This document shows, one piece after another, positions 8,620-18,943 of a stretch of 64,000 bases of DNA. The position numbers were made by a program, and so were the translations under genes. Every line of letters starts with the position of its first letter. Position 1 is the stretch's first letter. Source of the DNA: Terasakiella magnetica (GTDB lineage Bacteria > Pseudomonadota > Alphaproteobacteria > Rhodospirillales > Magnetospirillaceae); assembly GCA_902729415.1 (NCBI GenBank), contig CACVCF010000667.1:62001-126000 (forward strand), written 5' to 3'. A model generated the notes under the pieces. It was not told the DNA's origin, made no database searches, and saw only the letters and a program-made list of their open reading frames with translations.

Positions 8620-8633
8620 TTGATTAAAATCAA
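8620..8633. promoter_or_regulatory. FNR/FixK-type box
   Basis: TTGAT-TAAA-ATCAA is an exact match to the palindromic consensus of the CRP/FNR family members that respond to oxygen (FNR, Anr, FixK). It lies between the end of the acyl-CoA ligase gene and the start of the pseudo-receiver gene. Its centre is about 156 bases before the latter's ATG, which suits activation of that gene at low oxygen. Confidence 0.6.
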
Positions 8634-8636
8634 GAG

Positions 8637-10442
8637 TTATATCAATGGTTTGCGGTCATCGTAAAGGCTCTCAAGATTCGTATCGAACACCTCGCAAATT
8701 TTGTGGCGGCGTATTTTCAAGGTGGGAGTCATCATACCGTTGTCCACGGTGAAGCTTTGGGCGCTCAGCATGAAGCGCCGGATTTTCTCGATCGGGGAAA
8801 GCTGCTGGTTGACCCGTTCGACTACCTTGGCCATTTCCTTGCGTAAATCCGGGTCGGCGATCAGGCTTTCAAGGGTGCCTTGGCGGCCTTGGTTTTTGGC
8901 CCAGGCTTCGGCCCAATCCTGGTCGGGCACGATCAGCGCCACCAGATGGGGGCGGCGGTCGCCATGGACCATGGCTTGGGCGATTTCCGGCTGGAGGGTG
9001 AGAAAGCCCTCGACCCGTTGCGGCGCCACGTTGTCGCCGCCGGAATTGACGATGATATCCTTCTTGCGGTCGGTAATGCGCAGATGGCCATCGGAATCGA
9101 TGATGCCGATGTCGCCGCTATGCAGCCAGCCGTCGCCGCCAATGGCGGCACGGGTGGCCTCGGCATCGTTCCAATAGCCCTGCATCACCAGTTCACCCCG
9201 GATCAGGATCTCGCCGTCTGCGGCGATCTTGATCTCGACCCCCTCCATGGGCGGCCCCACGGTTTCGGCCCGGATATCGCGCGGACGGTTGACGCTGGCG
9301 ACGGGAGCGCTTTCGGTCTGGCCATAGCCTTGGAGGATGCGCAACCCCAGCGCCAGAAAGAACATCCCCACGTCATAGGGCAGGGGCGCCCCGCCGGACA
9401 CGAAGGCCTTGAGGCGTCCGCCGAAGCGCTGGCGGACCTTGTCGCGGACCAGACGCTCCAGCATCCAATCGGCCACAGTGTCGAAAGGCCCCAGATGCCC
9501 GGTCTCGATCTTGCGGGTGCCCAGGCGCAAGGCGGCCATGAACAGGCGGCGGCGCAGGGCCGGAACCCGTGCCAGACCTTTGAGGATGCGGGCGCGCATG
9601 GTCTCGTAGAGACGCGGCACCGCCGTCATAATGGTGGGCTTGACCTCGGCCATGTTGGCGGCCAGTTGTTCGATGCCCTCGGCGTAATAAATCTGGGCGC
9701 CGATGGCGATGGGAAAGTGCAGCCCGGCGGTATGCTCATAGGCGTGGGACAGCGGCAGGAAGGACAGGAAGACGTTGTCCTCCAACCCCAGTTCCTCAAT
9801 CACCACGGCGGCGCCCCGGCAATTGTGCAAGATGGCCCCGTGGGACAGCATCACCCCCTTGGGCACGCCGCCGGTGCCCGAGGTATAGATCAGGCAGGCG
9901 GTGGCGTTGCGGGCGATGGCGCCGACGCCGTCGCGGATGGCGGCGATATCGCCCGAGGCCTTCAGCACCTCGTCCCAGGTATGGATGGCGATTCCCGGCG
10001 ATTGGGCCAGATGCGGCGGCTCCATGACCATAACGGCGGGCTGGCATGAGGCACGGACGGCGGCGGCGATCACCCGCTCTGCCAGGACACGGGTGGAGAC
10101 GATGGCGAGCCTGGCCCCGGAATTGTCCAGGATATGCAGATGGTCGGCCACGGTGTTGGTGGTGTAGGCCGGAACCGATATGCATCCCGCCGCCATGATG
10201 GCCAGATCGGCCACGGCCCATTCCGGGCGGTTTTCCGAGATCAGGGCGACGCGGTCGCCGGGTTCCAGCCCCAGCGCCCGCAGACCGGCGGCCAGGGACA
10301 GCACCGCGTGGGCCGCCTCGGTCCAGGACAGGGACTGCCACACACCGCCTTGCTTGGCCCACAGGAACGGTGCGGCGCCATAGCGCGCGGCCCGATCCAG
10401 GAACAGCGCGGGCAGGCTGGGGCAGGTGCGAATATCCATCAT
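8637..10442 (-). CDS. Long-chain acyl-CoA synthetase (AMP-forming)
   Basis: 601 residues from the ATG at 10442, with AGGGAG eight bases upstream; an ATG at 10475 has no ribosome site. The ANL-superfamily core is complete: YTSGTGGVPKGVMLSH (P-loop), GYGQTESAPV, the LHSGDIG Asp motif, ITDRKKDIIVNSGGDNVAP, and a C-terminal subdomain. It should activate fatty acids to acyl-AMP and then acyl-CoA in the cytoplasm or at the membrane. Length and motifs fit the FadD15-like bacterial long-chain group. It has no beta-oxidation neighbours and appears to be a single-gene unit. Confidence 0.93.
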   Translation of the reverse strand: MMDIRTCPSLPALFLDRAARYGAAPFLWAKQGGVWQSLSWTEAAHAVLSLAAGLRALGLEPGDRVALISENRPEWAVADLAIMAAGCISVPAYTTNTVADHLHILDNSGARLAIVSTRVLAERVIAAAVRASCQPAVMVMEPPHLAQSPGIAIHTWDEVLKASGDIAAIRDGVGAIARNATACLIYTSGTGGVPKGVMLSHGAILHNCRGAAVVIEELGLEDNVFLSFLPLSHAYEHTAGLHFPIAIGAQIYYAEGIEQLAANMAEVKPTIMTAVPRLYETMRARILKGLARVPALRRRLFMAALRLGTRKIETGHLGPFDTVADWMLERLVRDKVRQRFGGRLKAFVSGGAPLPYDVGMFFLALGLRILQGYGQTESAPVASVNRPRDIRAETVGPPMEGVEIKIAADGEILIRGELVMQGYWNDAEATRAAIGGDGWLHSGDIGIIDSDGHLRITDRKKDIIVNSGGDNVAPQRVEGFLTLQPEIAQAMVHGDRRPHLVALIVPDQDWAEAWAKNQGRQGTLESLIADPDLRKEMAKVVERVNQQLSPIEKIRRFMLSAQSFTVDNGMMTPTLKIRRHKICEVFDTNLESLYDDRKPLI

Positions 10443-10560
10443 GCGTCGATCTCCCTGTTCTCGGCCTTCAGTCATACTTATATTCGGCGTTCAAACCGGC
10501 GAGCCAATGAATTTGCTTAATGGCTGTTTTTCATTGGCGAGGAGTTGCGGTTAAGGCGCG

Positions 10561-10583
10561 GCGCGGCTGATCCCGCGGGAGCC
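10561..10583. repeat. 23-base element also found at 29762-29784
   Basis: The 23 bases match 29762-29784 at 22 of 23 positions. The core is a partial palindrome, with GGCT and AGCC ends around CCCGCGGG. Both copies are intergenic: here upstream of the oligoendopeptidase gene, there between RNase D and the broken regulator. Confidence 0.55.
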
Positions 10584-10637
10584 TGGACCAGTCGATTTCA
10601 GCGCCCGGCACAAGAGAAAGCACCAAGGAGACAGATC

Positions 10638-12428
10638 ATGACCCATGCAGGCCCCACCAACGGCGATCTCGGCACTCTTCCGGAATGGGATCTGTCCGAT
10701 CTTTATCCTGCGCCGGATTCGCCCGAGCTGGAGGCCGATCTGACTGCGGCCTGGGATGCCGCCAAGGCCTTCGAGGAGGCGTATGCGGGCAAGCTGGTGG
10801 CGCTGTCGGGGCAGGCGTTTGGTGGTGCTATCGCCGAGTACGAGCGTATCAGCGAGGTGATCTACCGCGCCATGTCCTATGCCCAGCTGCTGTATTCCGG
10901 CGATGTGTCGGACCCTGAGCGCGGGCGCTTTTATCAGGGTATGCAAGAGCGGGTGACGGCGATTTCCACCCACACCTTGTTCTTCACCCTCGAGATCAAC
11001 CGGCTGGATGATGCCGTTCTCGCCGATAAGCTGACGGCGCCCGCGGCCGCCCATTATCAGTCATGGCTGCGCGACATTCGGGTGTTTCGGCCGCATCAGC
11101 TTTCAGACGAGTTGGAAAAGATGCTGCACGAGCGCCAGGTGGTGGGGGCAGCCGCCTGGAACCGTCTGTTCGACGAGAGTATGGCGCGGTTGCGCTTTCC
11201 TCTGGACGGCAAGGAGGTGACGTCTGCCGAGGTCTTGAACCAGATGTCCGACAAGGACGGCGTCAAGCGCAAGGCGGCGGCCAAATCCCTGGGCAAGGTG
11301 CTGGGTGACAACGCACCGCTGTTCGCACTGATTACCAATACCCTGGCCAAGGAAAAGGAGATCGACGACAAGTGGCGGCACTACCCCCGTCCCACTTCGT
11401 ACCGCAATCTCTCCAATCAGGTCGAAGATCATGTGGTCGATGCCCTGGTGGAGGCGGTCAAGGGCTGCTTCCCGCTGTTGTCGCACCGCTATTACGCCAT
11501 GAAGGCCAAGTGGTTCGGGGTCGAAAAGCTGGATTACTGGGACCGCAACGCGCCGCTGCCCGACGACGACGATCGCAAATTCACCTGGGAGCGGGCGCGC
11601 GATACCGTGCTGGGCGCCTATGGGGCGTTCTCGCCCGACATGGCGGTGGTGGGCAAGCGCTTCTTTGACAGCAACTGGATCGACGCTCCGGTGCGTCCCG
11701 GCAAGTCGCCCGGCGCCTTTGCCCATCCCACCGTCCCCTCGGCCCATCCTTATCTGTTGGTCAACTATCTGGGCAAGGCCCGCGACGTCATGACCCTGGC
11801 GCACGAACTGGGTCACGGCGTACATCAGGTACTGGCGGGCGGGCAGGGGGCGTTGATGTCCGATACGCCGCTGACCCTGGCCGAGACCGCCTCGGTGTTC
11901 GGTGAGATGCTGACCTTCCGCGCTATGCTCGATGCCGAGACCTCGCCCAAGAGCCGTCGCATCATGCTGGCCTCCAAGGTCGAGGACATGCTTAACACCG
12001 TGGTGCGGCAGGTGGCGTTCTATGAGTTCGAGCGCCAGCTTCACGACGAGCGGCGGCGCGGTGAGCTGTCACCCGACCGCATCGGTGAGATCTGGATGGG
12101 AATCCAACGCGACAGCCTGGGGCCGTGCTTCAACTTCCACGATGAATACCGGCATTTCTGGGCCTATATCCCGCACTTTGTCCATTCGCCGTTCTATGTC
12201 TACGCCTATGCCTTCGGCGATTGTCTGGTGAACTCGCTTTACGCGGTTTATGCCTCGGGCAAAGTGACGGATTTCCCTGTCAAGTATCTCGATATGCTGC
12301 GGGCGGGCGGCACCTTGCGTCACCGCGACTTGCTGGCACCATTTGGCCTTGATGCCGGCAAGCCAGAATTCTGGCGGCGCGGTCTGGACGTGGTGATCGG
12401 CTTCATCGATGAGTTGGAGGCGATGTAG
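10638..12428 (+). CDS. pepF: M3 family oligoendopeptidase F
   Basis: 596 residues from the ATG at 10638, preceded by AAGGAGACAGATC. An in-frame GTG/ATG region further upstream would add a basic tail and is unlikely. The zinc site is LAHELGHGVHQ (HExxH), followed by a second-ligand region LTLAETASVFGEM with the expected Glu. The N-terminal half has the helical PepF fold (LPEWDLSDLYPAP at the start). It hydrolyses short peptides in the cytoplasm. It ends nine bases before the converging chemoreceptor gene, with no clear terminator between them. Confidence 0.95.
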   Translation: MTHAGPTNGDLGTLPEWDLSDLYPAPDSPELEADLTAAWDAAKAFEEAYAGKLVALSGQAFGGAIAEYERISEVIYRAMSYAQLLYSGDVSDPERGRFYQGMQERVTAISTHTLFFTLEINRLDDAVLADKLTAPAAAHYQSWLRDIRVFRPHQLSDELEKMLHERQVVGAAAWNRLFDESMARLRFPLDGKEVTSAEVLNQMSDKDGVKRKAAAKSLGKVLGDNAPLFALITNTLAKEKEIDDKWRHYPRPTSYRNLSNQVEDHVVDALVEAVKGCFPLLSHRYYAMKAKWFGVEKLDYWDRNAPLPDDDDRKFTWERARDTVLGAYGAFSPDMAVVGKRFFDSNWIDAPVRPGKSPGAFAHPTVPSAHPYLLVNYLGKARDVMTLAHELGHGVHQVLAGGQGALMSDTPLTLAETASVFGEMLTFRAMLDAETSPKSRRIMLASKVEDMLNTVVRQVAFYEFERQLHDERRRGELSPDRIGEIWMGIQRDSLGPCFNFHDEYRHFWAYIPHFVHSPFYVYAYAFGDCLVNSLYAVYASGKVTDFPVKYLDMLRAGGTLRHRDLLAPFGLDAGKPEFWRRGLDVVIGFIDELEAM

Positions 12429-12437
12429 CGGGGGGCG

Positions 12438-14594
12438 TCACCCCTCCGCGGCCTTCATGCGGGCTTCTTCCATGGTGTTCAACTCGTTGGCCAGGGTGTC
12501 GAGCAGGGCAACCACGTCGGTGGATGCCTTGTTCATGGCTTCGATGGCGGTAAAGGCATCGGTCAACTGGCCTTGCGACGCCAAGGTAAGGGCGCGCTTG
12601 GCAGCGGCGTGCACCTCCTGGTGGGGGGTGATGAGGTTGGTATAGGCCGACTTGGTCAAGATGGCCTGATCGCTGATAGCGTCGTACCATTTGCCCAGGC
12701 GGCAGCCGTGATGATCGGGCACGCCGTCGGCCTTCAATTCGGTACGGCCCAGCACCCCGTCCAGCACCCGGCGTTTGAAGGCGATATGGTCGTTCTTGGC
12801 GATTTCCGTCAACAGGGCGCCCGAGCCCAGATTGGCGTAATTGCCTACCTGAGAATCCAGGTGCTGGCTCATCCTGCCCATGGCATCCAGCACCTGATCC
12901 AAAAGCTCGTCGTTGGCGCGGGCCAGATGCACCATCTGGGTCGTGCCGTCGGCCAGTTGGCCGGCGGTGTCGGACTGATGCTCCAGAACCCCGGAAATGG
13001 TGGTCATGCTGTGCTGGACGTCACCGACCTGACCGGCGATGCCCTGGAGGCGGTTGCCGAGGGCGCTGACCAGGGAACGGCCCTCGGTGACGGCGCTGGT
13101 GCTTTGGTCGATGGCGCTGACGATGGCGCCCATTTCGGTTTGCAGCGCCTCGATGCGCGAGCGGATATCCACTGTCGCCTTGGCGGTTTGATTGGCCAGG
13201 GTCTTGACCTCGCCCGCAACCACGGCAAAGCCCTTGCCGGCTTCACCGGCACGGGCCGCCTCGATGGTGGCATTCAAGGCCAGCAGATTGGTCTGCCCGG
13301 CTACGGCTTCGATATCGGTGACGATCTGGCCGATCTGGGCCGAGGCTTCCGCCAGCCCCTCGACCTTGGCCCCGGCGCTGCTGACGGCGGCGACGATGCG
13401 CTCGAACGCCGACATGGCGTCCTGGCTGGCGTTAAGGCCGCTGTTGGCGGCATCGCCCGCCACACCGGCGCCATTGGCGGCATTGGTGCTGTCCGAGGAA
13501 ATCTCCTGGATCGAGCGGCTCATCTCATCAATGGCGCCGGCCATGCGGTTGACCTGCTCGGTGGATTCGTCGATCTCGCGCTTCATCTTCGATAGGGTAA
13601 TCATGGCCTCGTTGCCCAAGATGGCGGCCTGCACCAGCGAACGCAGCATGTTGCGCTGCATGATATAACGCTCGTGGTCGCTTCCGGCCTGCATCTTCAG
13701 GCGTTCGGCCTCGGCCGAGGTCAGGCGCTTGCGGTTCTCCGCCATTTCGGCCAGCACTTCGGCCACCTTGCCAAATTCGTCGCGGCGGGCGGCATCCAGC
13801 TTCAGGCGCTCGGTATCACCGGCGCGGGCGGCGTCGATATCGTGGTGCAGCGAGGCGAAGCCGGTGGAGACGCTGCGGGTGATGAGCAGGCCGAGACCTC
13901 CGACCACCAGCAAAATAACGCCCAGCATGATGCCGCGCTGAATCAGTTCGGCTTGGAAGGCGGTGTCGATATCGTCGATATAGACGCCCGAGCCGATCAG
14001 CCAGCCCCAGGGGGCAAAGCCCTTGACGTAAGAGAGCTTGGGATAGGTTTCGGAGGTGGTGCCGCCGCCTTGCTTGGGCTTGGGCCAGTCATAGCTGACA
14101 TAGCCGTGACCGGCGCGGTCGACCACCTTGACCATGGCGCCAAATAAATTCTCGGCGTTCAGGGGCTCGTTCTTACCCTCGGCACCGAACCGCAGCGCCG
14201 TGGCTTTGTTGAATTTGGCATCATCAAGGATCTTGCCGTCCAGCGCCGGTGAGATGGGATGCATGATCACCACCGGAACCGGCTTGCCCAGGTCGTTGAG
14301 CCACAGATACTCGACCTTATCATAACGCATGGCCTTGATGGCGGCCTTGGCGGCGGTCTTGGCGTCGGCCTCGCTCATGCGGCCCTGCTTGGCCTCGTCG
14401 GCGAAGTGCTCCAGTACGCCGGAGGCGGTCTCCACCACATGGCGAAGCTTCAACTCACGCTCCACCACCATCTGGGACTTGATCTGAAGCGAATCGGCGA
14501 CGAACACCACTGCCAGCCCGATCAGAGGCAGGCCGCCCAGCAGCCACAGACGGGTGGTGATCCGCAGGCGTGTCAATGCACCAGACAAAGCCAT
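12438..14594 (-). CDS. Methyl-accepting chemotaxis protein with Cache sensor and C-terminal CZB domain
   Basis: 718 residues. Order: transmembrane helix (about 13-33), a periplasmic single-Cache sensor (about 40-205, with [20 protein letters not shown]), second helix (about 217-240), HAMP, and a methyl-accepting signalling domain with the hairpin tip [17 protein letters not shown]. After it comes a CZB domain (about 605-700) with the signature CRLGKWYD plus flanking histidines (HIAFKRR, PHQEVH). CZB domains bind zinc and have been linked to sensing zinc or oxidants such as hypochlorite. The receptor would report to CheA/CheW encoded elsewhere. It is monocistronic. Confidence 0.94.
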   Translation of the reverse strand: MALSGALTRLRITTRLWLLGGLPLIGLAVVFVADSLQIKSQMVVERELKLRHVVETASGVLEHFADEAKQGRMSEADAKTAAKAAIKAMRYDKVEYLWLNDLGKPVPVVIMHPISPALDGKILDDAKFNKATALRFGAEGKNEPLNAENLFGAMVKVVDRAGHGYVSYDWPKPKQGGGTTSETYPKLSYVKGFAPWGWLIGSGVYIDDIDTAFQAELIQRGIMLGVILLVVGGLGLLITRSVSTGFASLHHDIDAARAGDTERLKLDAARRDEFGKVAEVLAEMAENRKRLTSAEAERLKMQAGSDHERYIMQRNMLRSLVQAAILGNEAMITLSKMKREIDESTEQVNRMAGAIDEMSRSIQEISSDSTNAANGAGVAGDAANSGLNASQDAMSAFERIVAAVSSAGAKVEGLAEASAQIGQIVTDIEAVAGQTNLLALNATIEAARAGEAGKGFAVVAGEVKTLANQTAKATVDIRSRIEALQTEMGAIVSAIDQSTSAVTEGRSLVSALGNRLQGIAGQVGDVQHSMTTISGVLEHQSDTAGQLADGTTQMVHLARANDELLDQVLDAMGRMSQHLDSQVGNYANLGSGALLTEIAKNDHIAFKRRVLDGVLGRTELKADGVPDHHGCRLGKWYDAISDQAILTKSAYTNLITPHQEVHAAAKRALTLASQGQLTDAFTAIEAMNKASTDVVALLDTLANELNTMEEARMKAAEG

Positions 14595-14720
14595 CTATAT
14601 AATCCTCCCAGAAGACCGCGACTTTATTTATCTCTAATTATTTAGGTGTTTGGGCGGTCTGTTATTTTGACTTAAGGCTAATATGTCTGAAGAGTCCGCG
14701 ACAAGAGGTATATGTGAGGA

Positions 14721-15548
14721 CTATTCGGCCTGCGCGGTCAGTTCCGAGGTGCATTGTTCGGCGGGCACCCGGCACGGCCCCAGCGCGTTCATCACCACTG
14801 CAGCGGTAAAGCTGTCGCTTTGGATGCGGATGGGCAGCAAGGTTTTGGGATCGAGGTGAACCTTGTACTCGGCGCCCTCCCAAAGGTGGAGGAATCGCGG
14901 CTTGAACCCCGCCCGAGGTCTTAAGGTCATGGTCAGGGCGATGGCATCGCGGTTCTGGCCGCGGATATTGATGCGCGTGCTGCCCTGAAAGGCGATCTCG
15001 AAGTCATAAAGCCGCTTACCGTCGAACGAGGCGGTGCGTACCACGGCGGGACCGCCCGCCAGGAAGGCGCTGGCATGGCGGCCGACCAAGGCGATATTGG
15101 TCAGGGGGTCGCGGGTGCCGTGACGCAGATCGGGGGGCACCGGCGGATTGGGCTCGTCATCCTCGGGAGGAGGGCCGAAGACTGCTACCACGTCGTCGCT
15201 GACCGATTGAGGGTCGCCGTCGGGGCCGAACATCACCCGCATCAGCCGTTCCTGATGGCGATTGCTGAAACGGGTCTCATAGCGGTCAGATCCCAGCAGT
15301 GCGGGAGCGGGAACGGGGCGGCTGTCGCTCTCGGCGCTGAACCGCAGCCGCAGGAAGCGGTCGAACAGGCCGACCGTCCGCATCACCATGCCGGTGCGGG
15401 CCTTGCCGCCCTCCTCGTCGCGGGTGATAGCCATGTCGCCCGCGTGGAACCCCCCCCACATGATCTCGTAGCGATAGCCCACCGGCTCGGCCCAGGCCGG
15501 GGCGAACGCAAAAAGACACGGAACGGCGATCAGCCAGCGGTACTTCAT
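14721..15548 (-). CDS. Exported DUF3108 family protein
   Basis: 275 residues from the ATG at 15548; earlier in-frame starts would add about 30 residues before the signal peptide. It begins MKYRWLIAVPCLFAFAPAWA, a signal peptide with an AWA cleavage site, so it is periplasmic. The body has the YEIMWGGFHAGDM start and the HLDPKTLLPIRI-like C-terminal part of DUF3108. Family function is not established. It is 130 bases from the chemoreceptor gene on the same strand. Confidence 0.82.
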   Translation of the reverse strand: MKYRWLIAVPCLFAFAPAWAEPVGYRYEIMWGGFHAGDMAITRDEEGGKARTGMVMRTVGLFDRFLRLRFSAESDSRPVPAPALLGSDRYETRFSNRHQERLMRVMFGPDGDPQSVSDDVVAVFGPPPEDDEPNPPVPPDLRHGTRDPLTNIALVGRHASAFLAGGPAVVRTASFDGKRLYDFEIAFQGSTRINIRGQNRDAIALTMTLRPRAGFKPRFLHLWEGAEYKVHLDPKTLLPIRIQSDSFTAAVVMNALGPCRVPAEQCTSELTAQAE

Positions 15549-15885
15549 GGGGATAGGATCTCGTGGTGCGATGTTCGGATAGAATAGCACGAAATACGGC
15601 CAAAGGGATGGGTATCCATCCCACCCGAAGGGGGGGCAAGACACCTCCTGCCCTGACTACTCGGAAGACATAGGGGGGATTTGAACTCTCGTCTTCGCCA
15701 TGGAACTGGTGTAAAACCGCCGTATGTTGCATTGCAGCATAAAGTATCTCCGCCCCTCTTGACAGGATTTGTGGCAAGCGACTGATGTTGCTGCACGAAC
15801 CCGCTTGGCAAACTGGCGCGGGGGGGGCATTGTTCTCGCAAAACACGGCTATAAATTACGCCACCGGACAAAAGCAGGAGAAGCC
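15549..15885. other. 337-base intergenic region before pntA with an inverted repeat
   Basis: No convincing gene is seen. TATGTTGCA and TGCAGCATA (15723-15731, 15733-15741) form an inverted repeat around one base, with a single mismatch. A TTGACA at about 15758 could be a -35, though the -10 17 bases on is poor. The region probably holds the divergent promoters of pntA and the DUF3108 gene. Confidence 0.45.
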
Positions 15886-17475
15886 ATGTCTCTGATCATT
15901 GGTGTCCCAAAAGAAATCTACCCCAACGAAAAACGTGTAGCGACGGTTCCCGATGTCGTCGAGAAGCTGATCAAGCTGGGCTTTGGAGTCGTCGTCGAGA
16001 CTGGCGCCGGTGCGTTGGCGAACTTCTCCGACGAGACCTATGTCGCCGCGGGGGCGACCATCGCCGGCAGTGCTGTCGAATTGTGGAATTCGTCGGGTAT
16101 CGTCTTCAAGGTCCGCGCCCCCTCCATGGAGGAAGTGGCGCTGATCAAGGAAGGCACCACTCTGATCGGCTTCATCTGGCCCGCCCAAAATCCCGAGCTG
16201 ATGCAGGCGCTGACCGCGCGCAAGATCACCGTGCTGGCCATGGACTGCGTGCCGCGCCAGCTTTCTCGCGCCCAGAAGATGGATGCGCTGTCTTCCATGG
16301 CCAATATCGCCGGCTACCGCGCCGTGGTCGAGGCCGCCAACCAGTTCGGCCGCTTCTTCACCGGCCAGATCACCGCTGCGGGCAAGGTTCCCCCGGCCAA
16401 GGTCTTTGTCGCCGGTGCTGGCGTCGCCGGTCTGGCGGCGCTGGGCACCGCCGTCAGCCTGGGCGCCATCGTGCGCGCCAACGACACCCGGTCCGAGGTG
16501 GCCGATCAGGTCAAGTCGATGGGCGCCGAATTCGTCAAGGTCGATTACGAGGAAGAGGGGTCGGGCGGCGGCGGTTACGCCAAGGTGATGAGCGAGGGCT
16601 TCCAGCAGGCCCAGCGCGAGATGTACGCCCAGCAGGCGCGTGAGGTGGACATCATCATCACCACCGCCCTGATCCCCGGCAAGCCCGCCCCCCGGCTGAT
16701 CACCGCCGAGATGGTCCAGAGCATGCGCGCCGGCAGCGTTATCGTTGATATGGCCGCCGAGCAGGGCGGCAATTGCGAACTGACGGTACCGGGCGAGGTG
16801 GTGGTGCGCCACGGCGTGACCATCATCGGCTATGCCGATCTGCCGTCGCGTCTGTCCAAGCAGGCCTCGACGCTCTACGCCACCAATCTGCTGCGCCTGA
16901 CCGAGGAGCTGTGCAAGACCAAGGACGGCGTTATCGACGTCAACATGGGTGACGACGCCATCCGCGGCCTGACCGTCATCAAGGACGGCGAGATCACCTG
17001 GCCGCCGCCGCCCCTGGTGCTGCCGGCGCCGCCCGCGCCCAAGGCCGCCTCCGCCGCTCCGGTGTCGGCCAAGAAGTCCAGCCACGGCCATGGCGCCGGT
17101 GAGCCCATGTCGGTCAAGACCCTGTCCATCGTCTTTGGCATCGGCGCCTTGGCGTTCTGGTTTGTCGGCGCCCATGCTCCGGCGGCCTTCCTGGGCCACT
17201 TCACCGTGTTCATCCTGGCCTGCTTTGTCGGCTACATGGTGGTCTGGAACGTCACTCCCGCGCTCCATACACCGCTGATGAGCGTCACCAACGCCATCTC
17301 CAGCATCATCGTCATCGGCGCCTTGGTGCAGATCTCTCCGCCGCTGGCGGAAGGGATTTCGCGGCCAGGCGGCTGGATCGGTATCCTGGCGGTGGTCGGC
17401 ATCATTCTCACCTCTATCAACATGTTCGGTGGCTTTGCCGTCACCAAGCGCATGTTGTCGATGTTCCGCAAGTAA
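15886..17475 (+). CDS. pntA: NAD(P) transhydrogenase subunit alpha, full-length type
   Basis: 529 residues from the ATG after AGGAGAAGCC; the frame is open further upstream but without a ribosome site. Residues 1-380 are the NAD(H)-binding domain I (start [20 protein letters not shown], nucleotide fold [17 protein letters not shown]). Then comes a Pro/Ala-rich linker (about 375-405), and four transmembrane helices (about 410-525) of membrane domain II. With PntB it couples proton entry to hydride transfer from NADH to NADP+. In Rhodospirillum rubrum these two parts are separate genes; here they are fused as in E. coli. An internal MSVKTLS after the linker resembles the start of a free PntAB. 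Confidence 0.95.
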   Translation: MSLIIGVPKEIYPNEKRVATVPDVVEKLIKLGFGVVVETGAGALANFSDETYVAAGATIAGSAVELWNSSGIVFKVRAPSMEEVALIKEGTTLIGFIWPAQNPELMQALTARKITVLAMDCVPRQLSRAQKMDALSSMANIAGYRAVVEAANQFGRFFTGQITAAGKVPPAKVFVAGAGVAGLAALGTAVSLGAIVRANDTRSEVADQVKSMGAEFVKVDYEEEGSGGGGYAKVMSEGFQQAQREMYAQQAREVDIIITTALIPGKPAPRLITAEMVQSMRAGSVIVDMAAEQGGNCELTVPGEVVVRHGVTIIGYADLPSRLSKQASTLYATNLLRLTEELCKTKDGVIDVNMGDDAIRGLTVIKDGEITWPPPPLVLPAPPAPKAASAAPVSAKKSSHGHGAGEPMSVKTLSIVFGIGALAFWFVGAHAPAAFLGHFTVFILACFVGYMVVWNVTPALHTPLMSVTNAISSIIVIGALVQISPPLAEGISRPGGWIGILAVVGIILTSINMFGGFAVTKRMLSMFRK

Positions 17476-17485
17476 GGGGGGCACC

Positions 17486-18892
17486 ATGTCTGCAAGTCTT
17501 GCCACCGTTTCCTATATCGGTGCCACCATCCTCTTTATCCTCAGCCTGGGCGGCCTCTCCAATCCCGAGACCTCGCGGCGGGGTAATTATTTCGGCATGA
17601 TCGGCATGGCCCTGGCCGTGTTCGCCACCGTCTTCGGTCCGCAGGTGACCTGGGGCGGCGTTCCCTGGATCATTATCGCCATGACCATCGGCGGCAGTGT
17701 CGGCCTCTACGCCGCCCGCAAGGTCCAGATGACCCAGATGCCCGAGCTGGTCGCCTTGATGCACAGCTTGGTGGGTCTGGCGGCCTGTCTGGTTGGCTTT
17801 GCCAGCTATATCGACACCGCGACCGTACTGACCGGTGCCGAGAAGTCCATCCACGAGCTGGAGATCTATATCGGCATTCTCATCGGTGCCGTGACCTTCT
17901 CTGGGTCTCTTATCGCCTTCGGCAAGCTCTCGGGCAAGATCGGCGGCAAGCCGCTGCTGCTGCCCGCGCGCCATTGGCTCAATCTGGCGGGCCTGATCAT
18001 CGTGTTCTGGGTCGGCGGGTCGTTCGTGAATGCCGAGACCATCAGCGGCGGCTTTTTTCCGCTCATCGTCATGACCATCATCGCCCTGGCGTTCGGTGTT
18101 CACATGGTGATGGCCATCGGTGGCGCCGATATGCCCGTCGTGGTGTCCATGCTCAACAGCTATTCCGGCTGGGCGGCGGCGGCGACCGGCTTCATGCTGT
18201 CCAATGACCTGTTGATCGTGACCGGAGCCTTGGTCGGCTCCAGCGGCGCTATCTTGTCCTACATCATGTGCCGGGCCATGAACCGCAACTTCATCAGTGT
18301 CATCGCCGGTGGCTTTGGTACCGCTGGCGGCACGGTGGTGGCGTCCGACGGCCAGCCGGCTGGTGAAGTCACCGCCATCAGCGCCCAGGAAACCGCCGAG
18401 CTTCTCAAGGACTCCAAGAGCGTGATCATCGTGCCGGGCTATGGCATGGCGGTGGCGCAGGCGCAGCACACCGTCTACGAGATCACCAAGCATCTGCGGG
18501 AAAAGGGCGTGACCGTCCGCTTCGGCATCCATCCGGTGGCGGGGCGCATGCCCGGCCATATGAACGTGCTGCTGGCCGAGGCCAAGGTTCCCTATGACAT
18601 CGTCATGGAAATGGACGAGATCAATGATGATTTCCCGTCCACCGACGTGACCATGGTGATCGGGGCCAACGACATCGTCAATCCGGCGGCGCAGGAAGAC
18701 CCCAACAGCCCCATCGCCGGCATGCCGGTGCTGGAGGTCTGGAAGGCCAAGACATCCATCGTCATGAAGCGCTCCATGGCGTCGGGGTATGCTGGTGTCG
18801 ATAACCCGCTGTTCTACAAGGAAAACAACCGCATGCTCTTTGGCGATGCCAAGAAGATGCTGGACGAGGTGCTGACCGCGCTGAAAGCGTAG
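17486..18892 (+). CDS. pntB: NAD(P) transhydrogenase subunit beta
   Basis: 468 residues from the ATG at 17486 following AAGGGGGG, ten bases after pntA. The first ~270 residues hold about eight to nine transmembrane helices. The rest is the NADP(H)-binding domain III, with [30 protein letters not shown] and [13 protein letters not shown]. It completes the proton-translocating transhydrogenase that supplies NADPH at the inner membrane. A strong terminator follows directly. Confidence 0.97.
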   Translation: MSASLATVSYIGATILFILSLGGLSNPETSRRGNYFGMIGMALAVFATVFGPQVTWGGVPWIIIAMTIGGSVGLYAARKVQMTQMPELVALMHSLVGLAACLVGFASYIDTATVLTGAEKSIHELEIYIGILIGAVTFSGSLIAFGKLSGKIGGKPLLLPARHWLNLAGLIIVFWVGGSFVNAETISGGFFPLIVMTIIALAFGVHMVMAIGGADMPVVVSMLNSYSGWAAAATGFMLSNDLLIVTGALVGSSGAILSYIMCRAMNRNFISVIAGGFGTAGGTVVASDGQPAGEVTAISAQETAELLKDSKSVIIVPGYGMAVAQAQHTVYEITKHLREKGVTVRFGIHPVAGRMPGHMNVLLAEAKVPYDIVMEMDEINDDFPSTDVTMVIGANDIVNPAAQEDPNSPIAGMPVLEVWKAKTSIVMKRSMASGYAGVDNPLFYKENNRMLFGDAKKMLDEVLTALKA

Positions 18893-18904
18893 GCTGGATC
18901 TTTG

Positions 18905-18943
18905 AAACGGCGGCGGCCTCTTACCAAAGGGGCCGCCGTTTTT
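18905..18943. terminator. Terminator after pntB, probably bidirectional
   Basis: AAACGGCGGC pairs with GCCGCCGTTT across an interior of about 18 bases, followed by TTTTTT. The flanking A and T runs let it serve pntB and the converging gene that ends at 18943. Confidence 0.8.

Noticed and set aside
15856..17505. Long open frame antisense to pntA
   Set aside because: Low-complexity His/Asp/Gly-rich product typical of the reverse of a GC-rich gene; pntA is certain.
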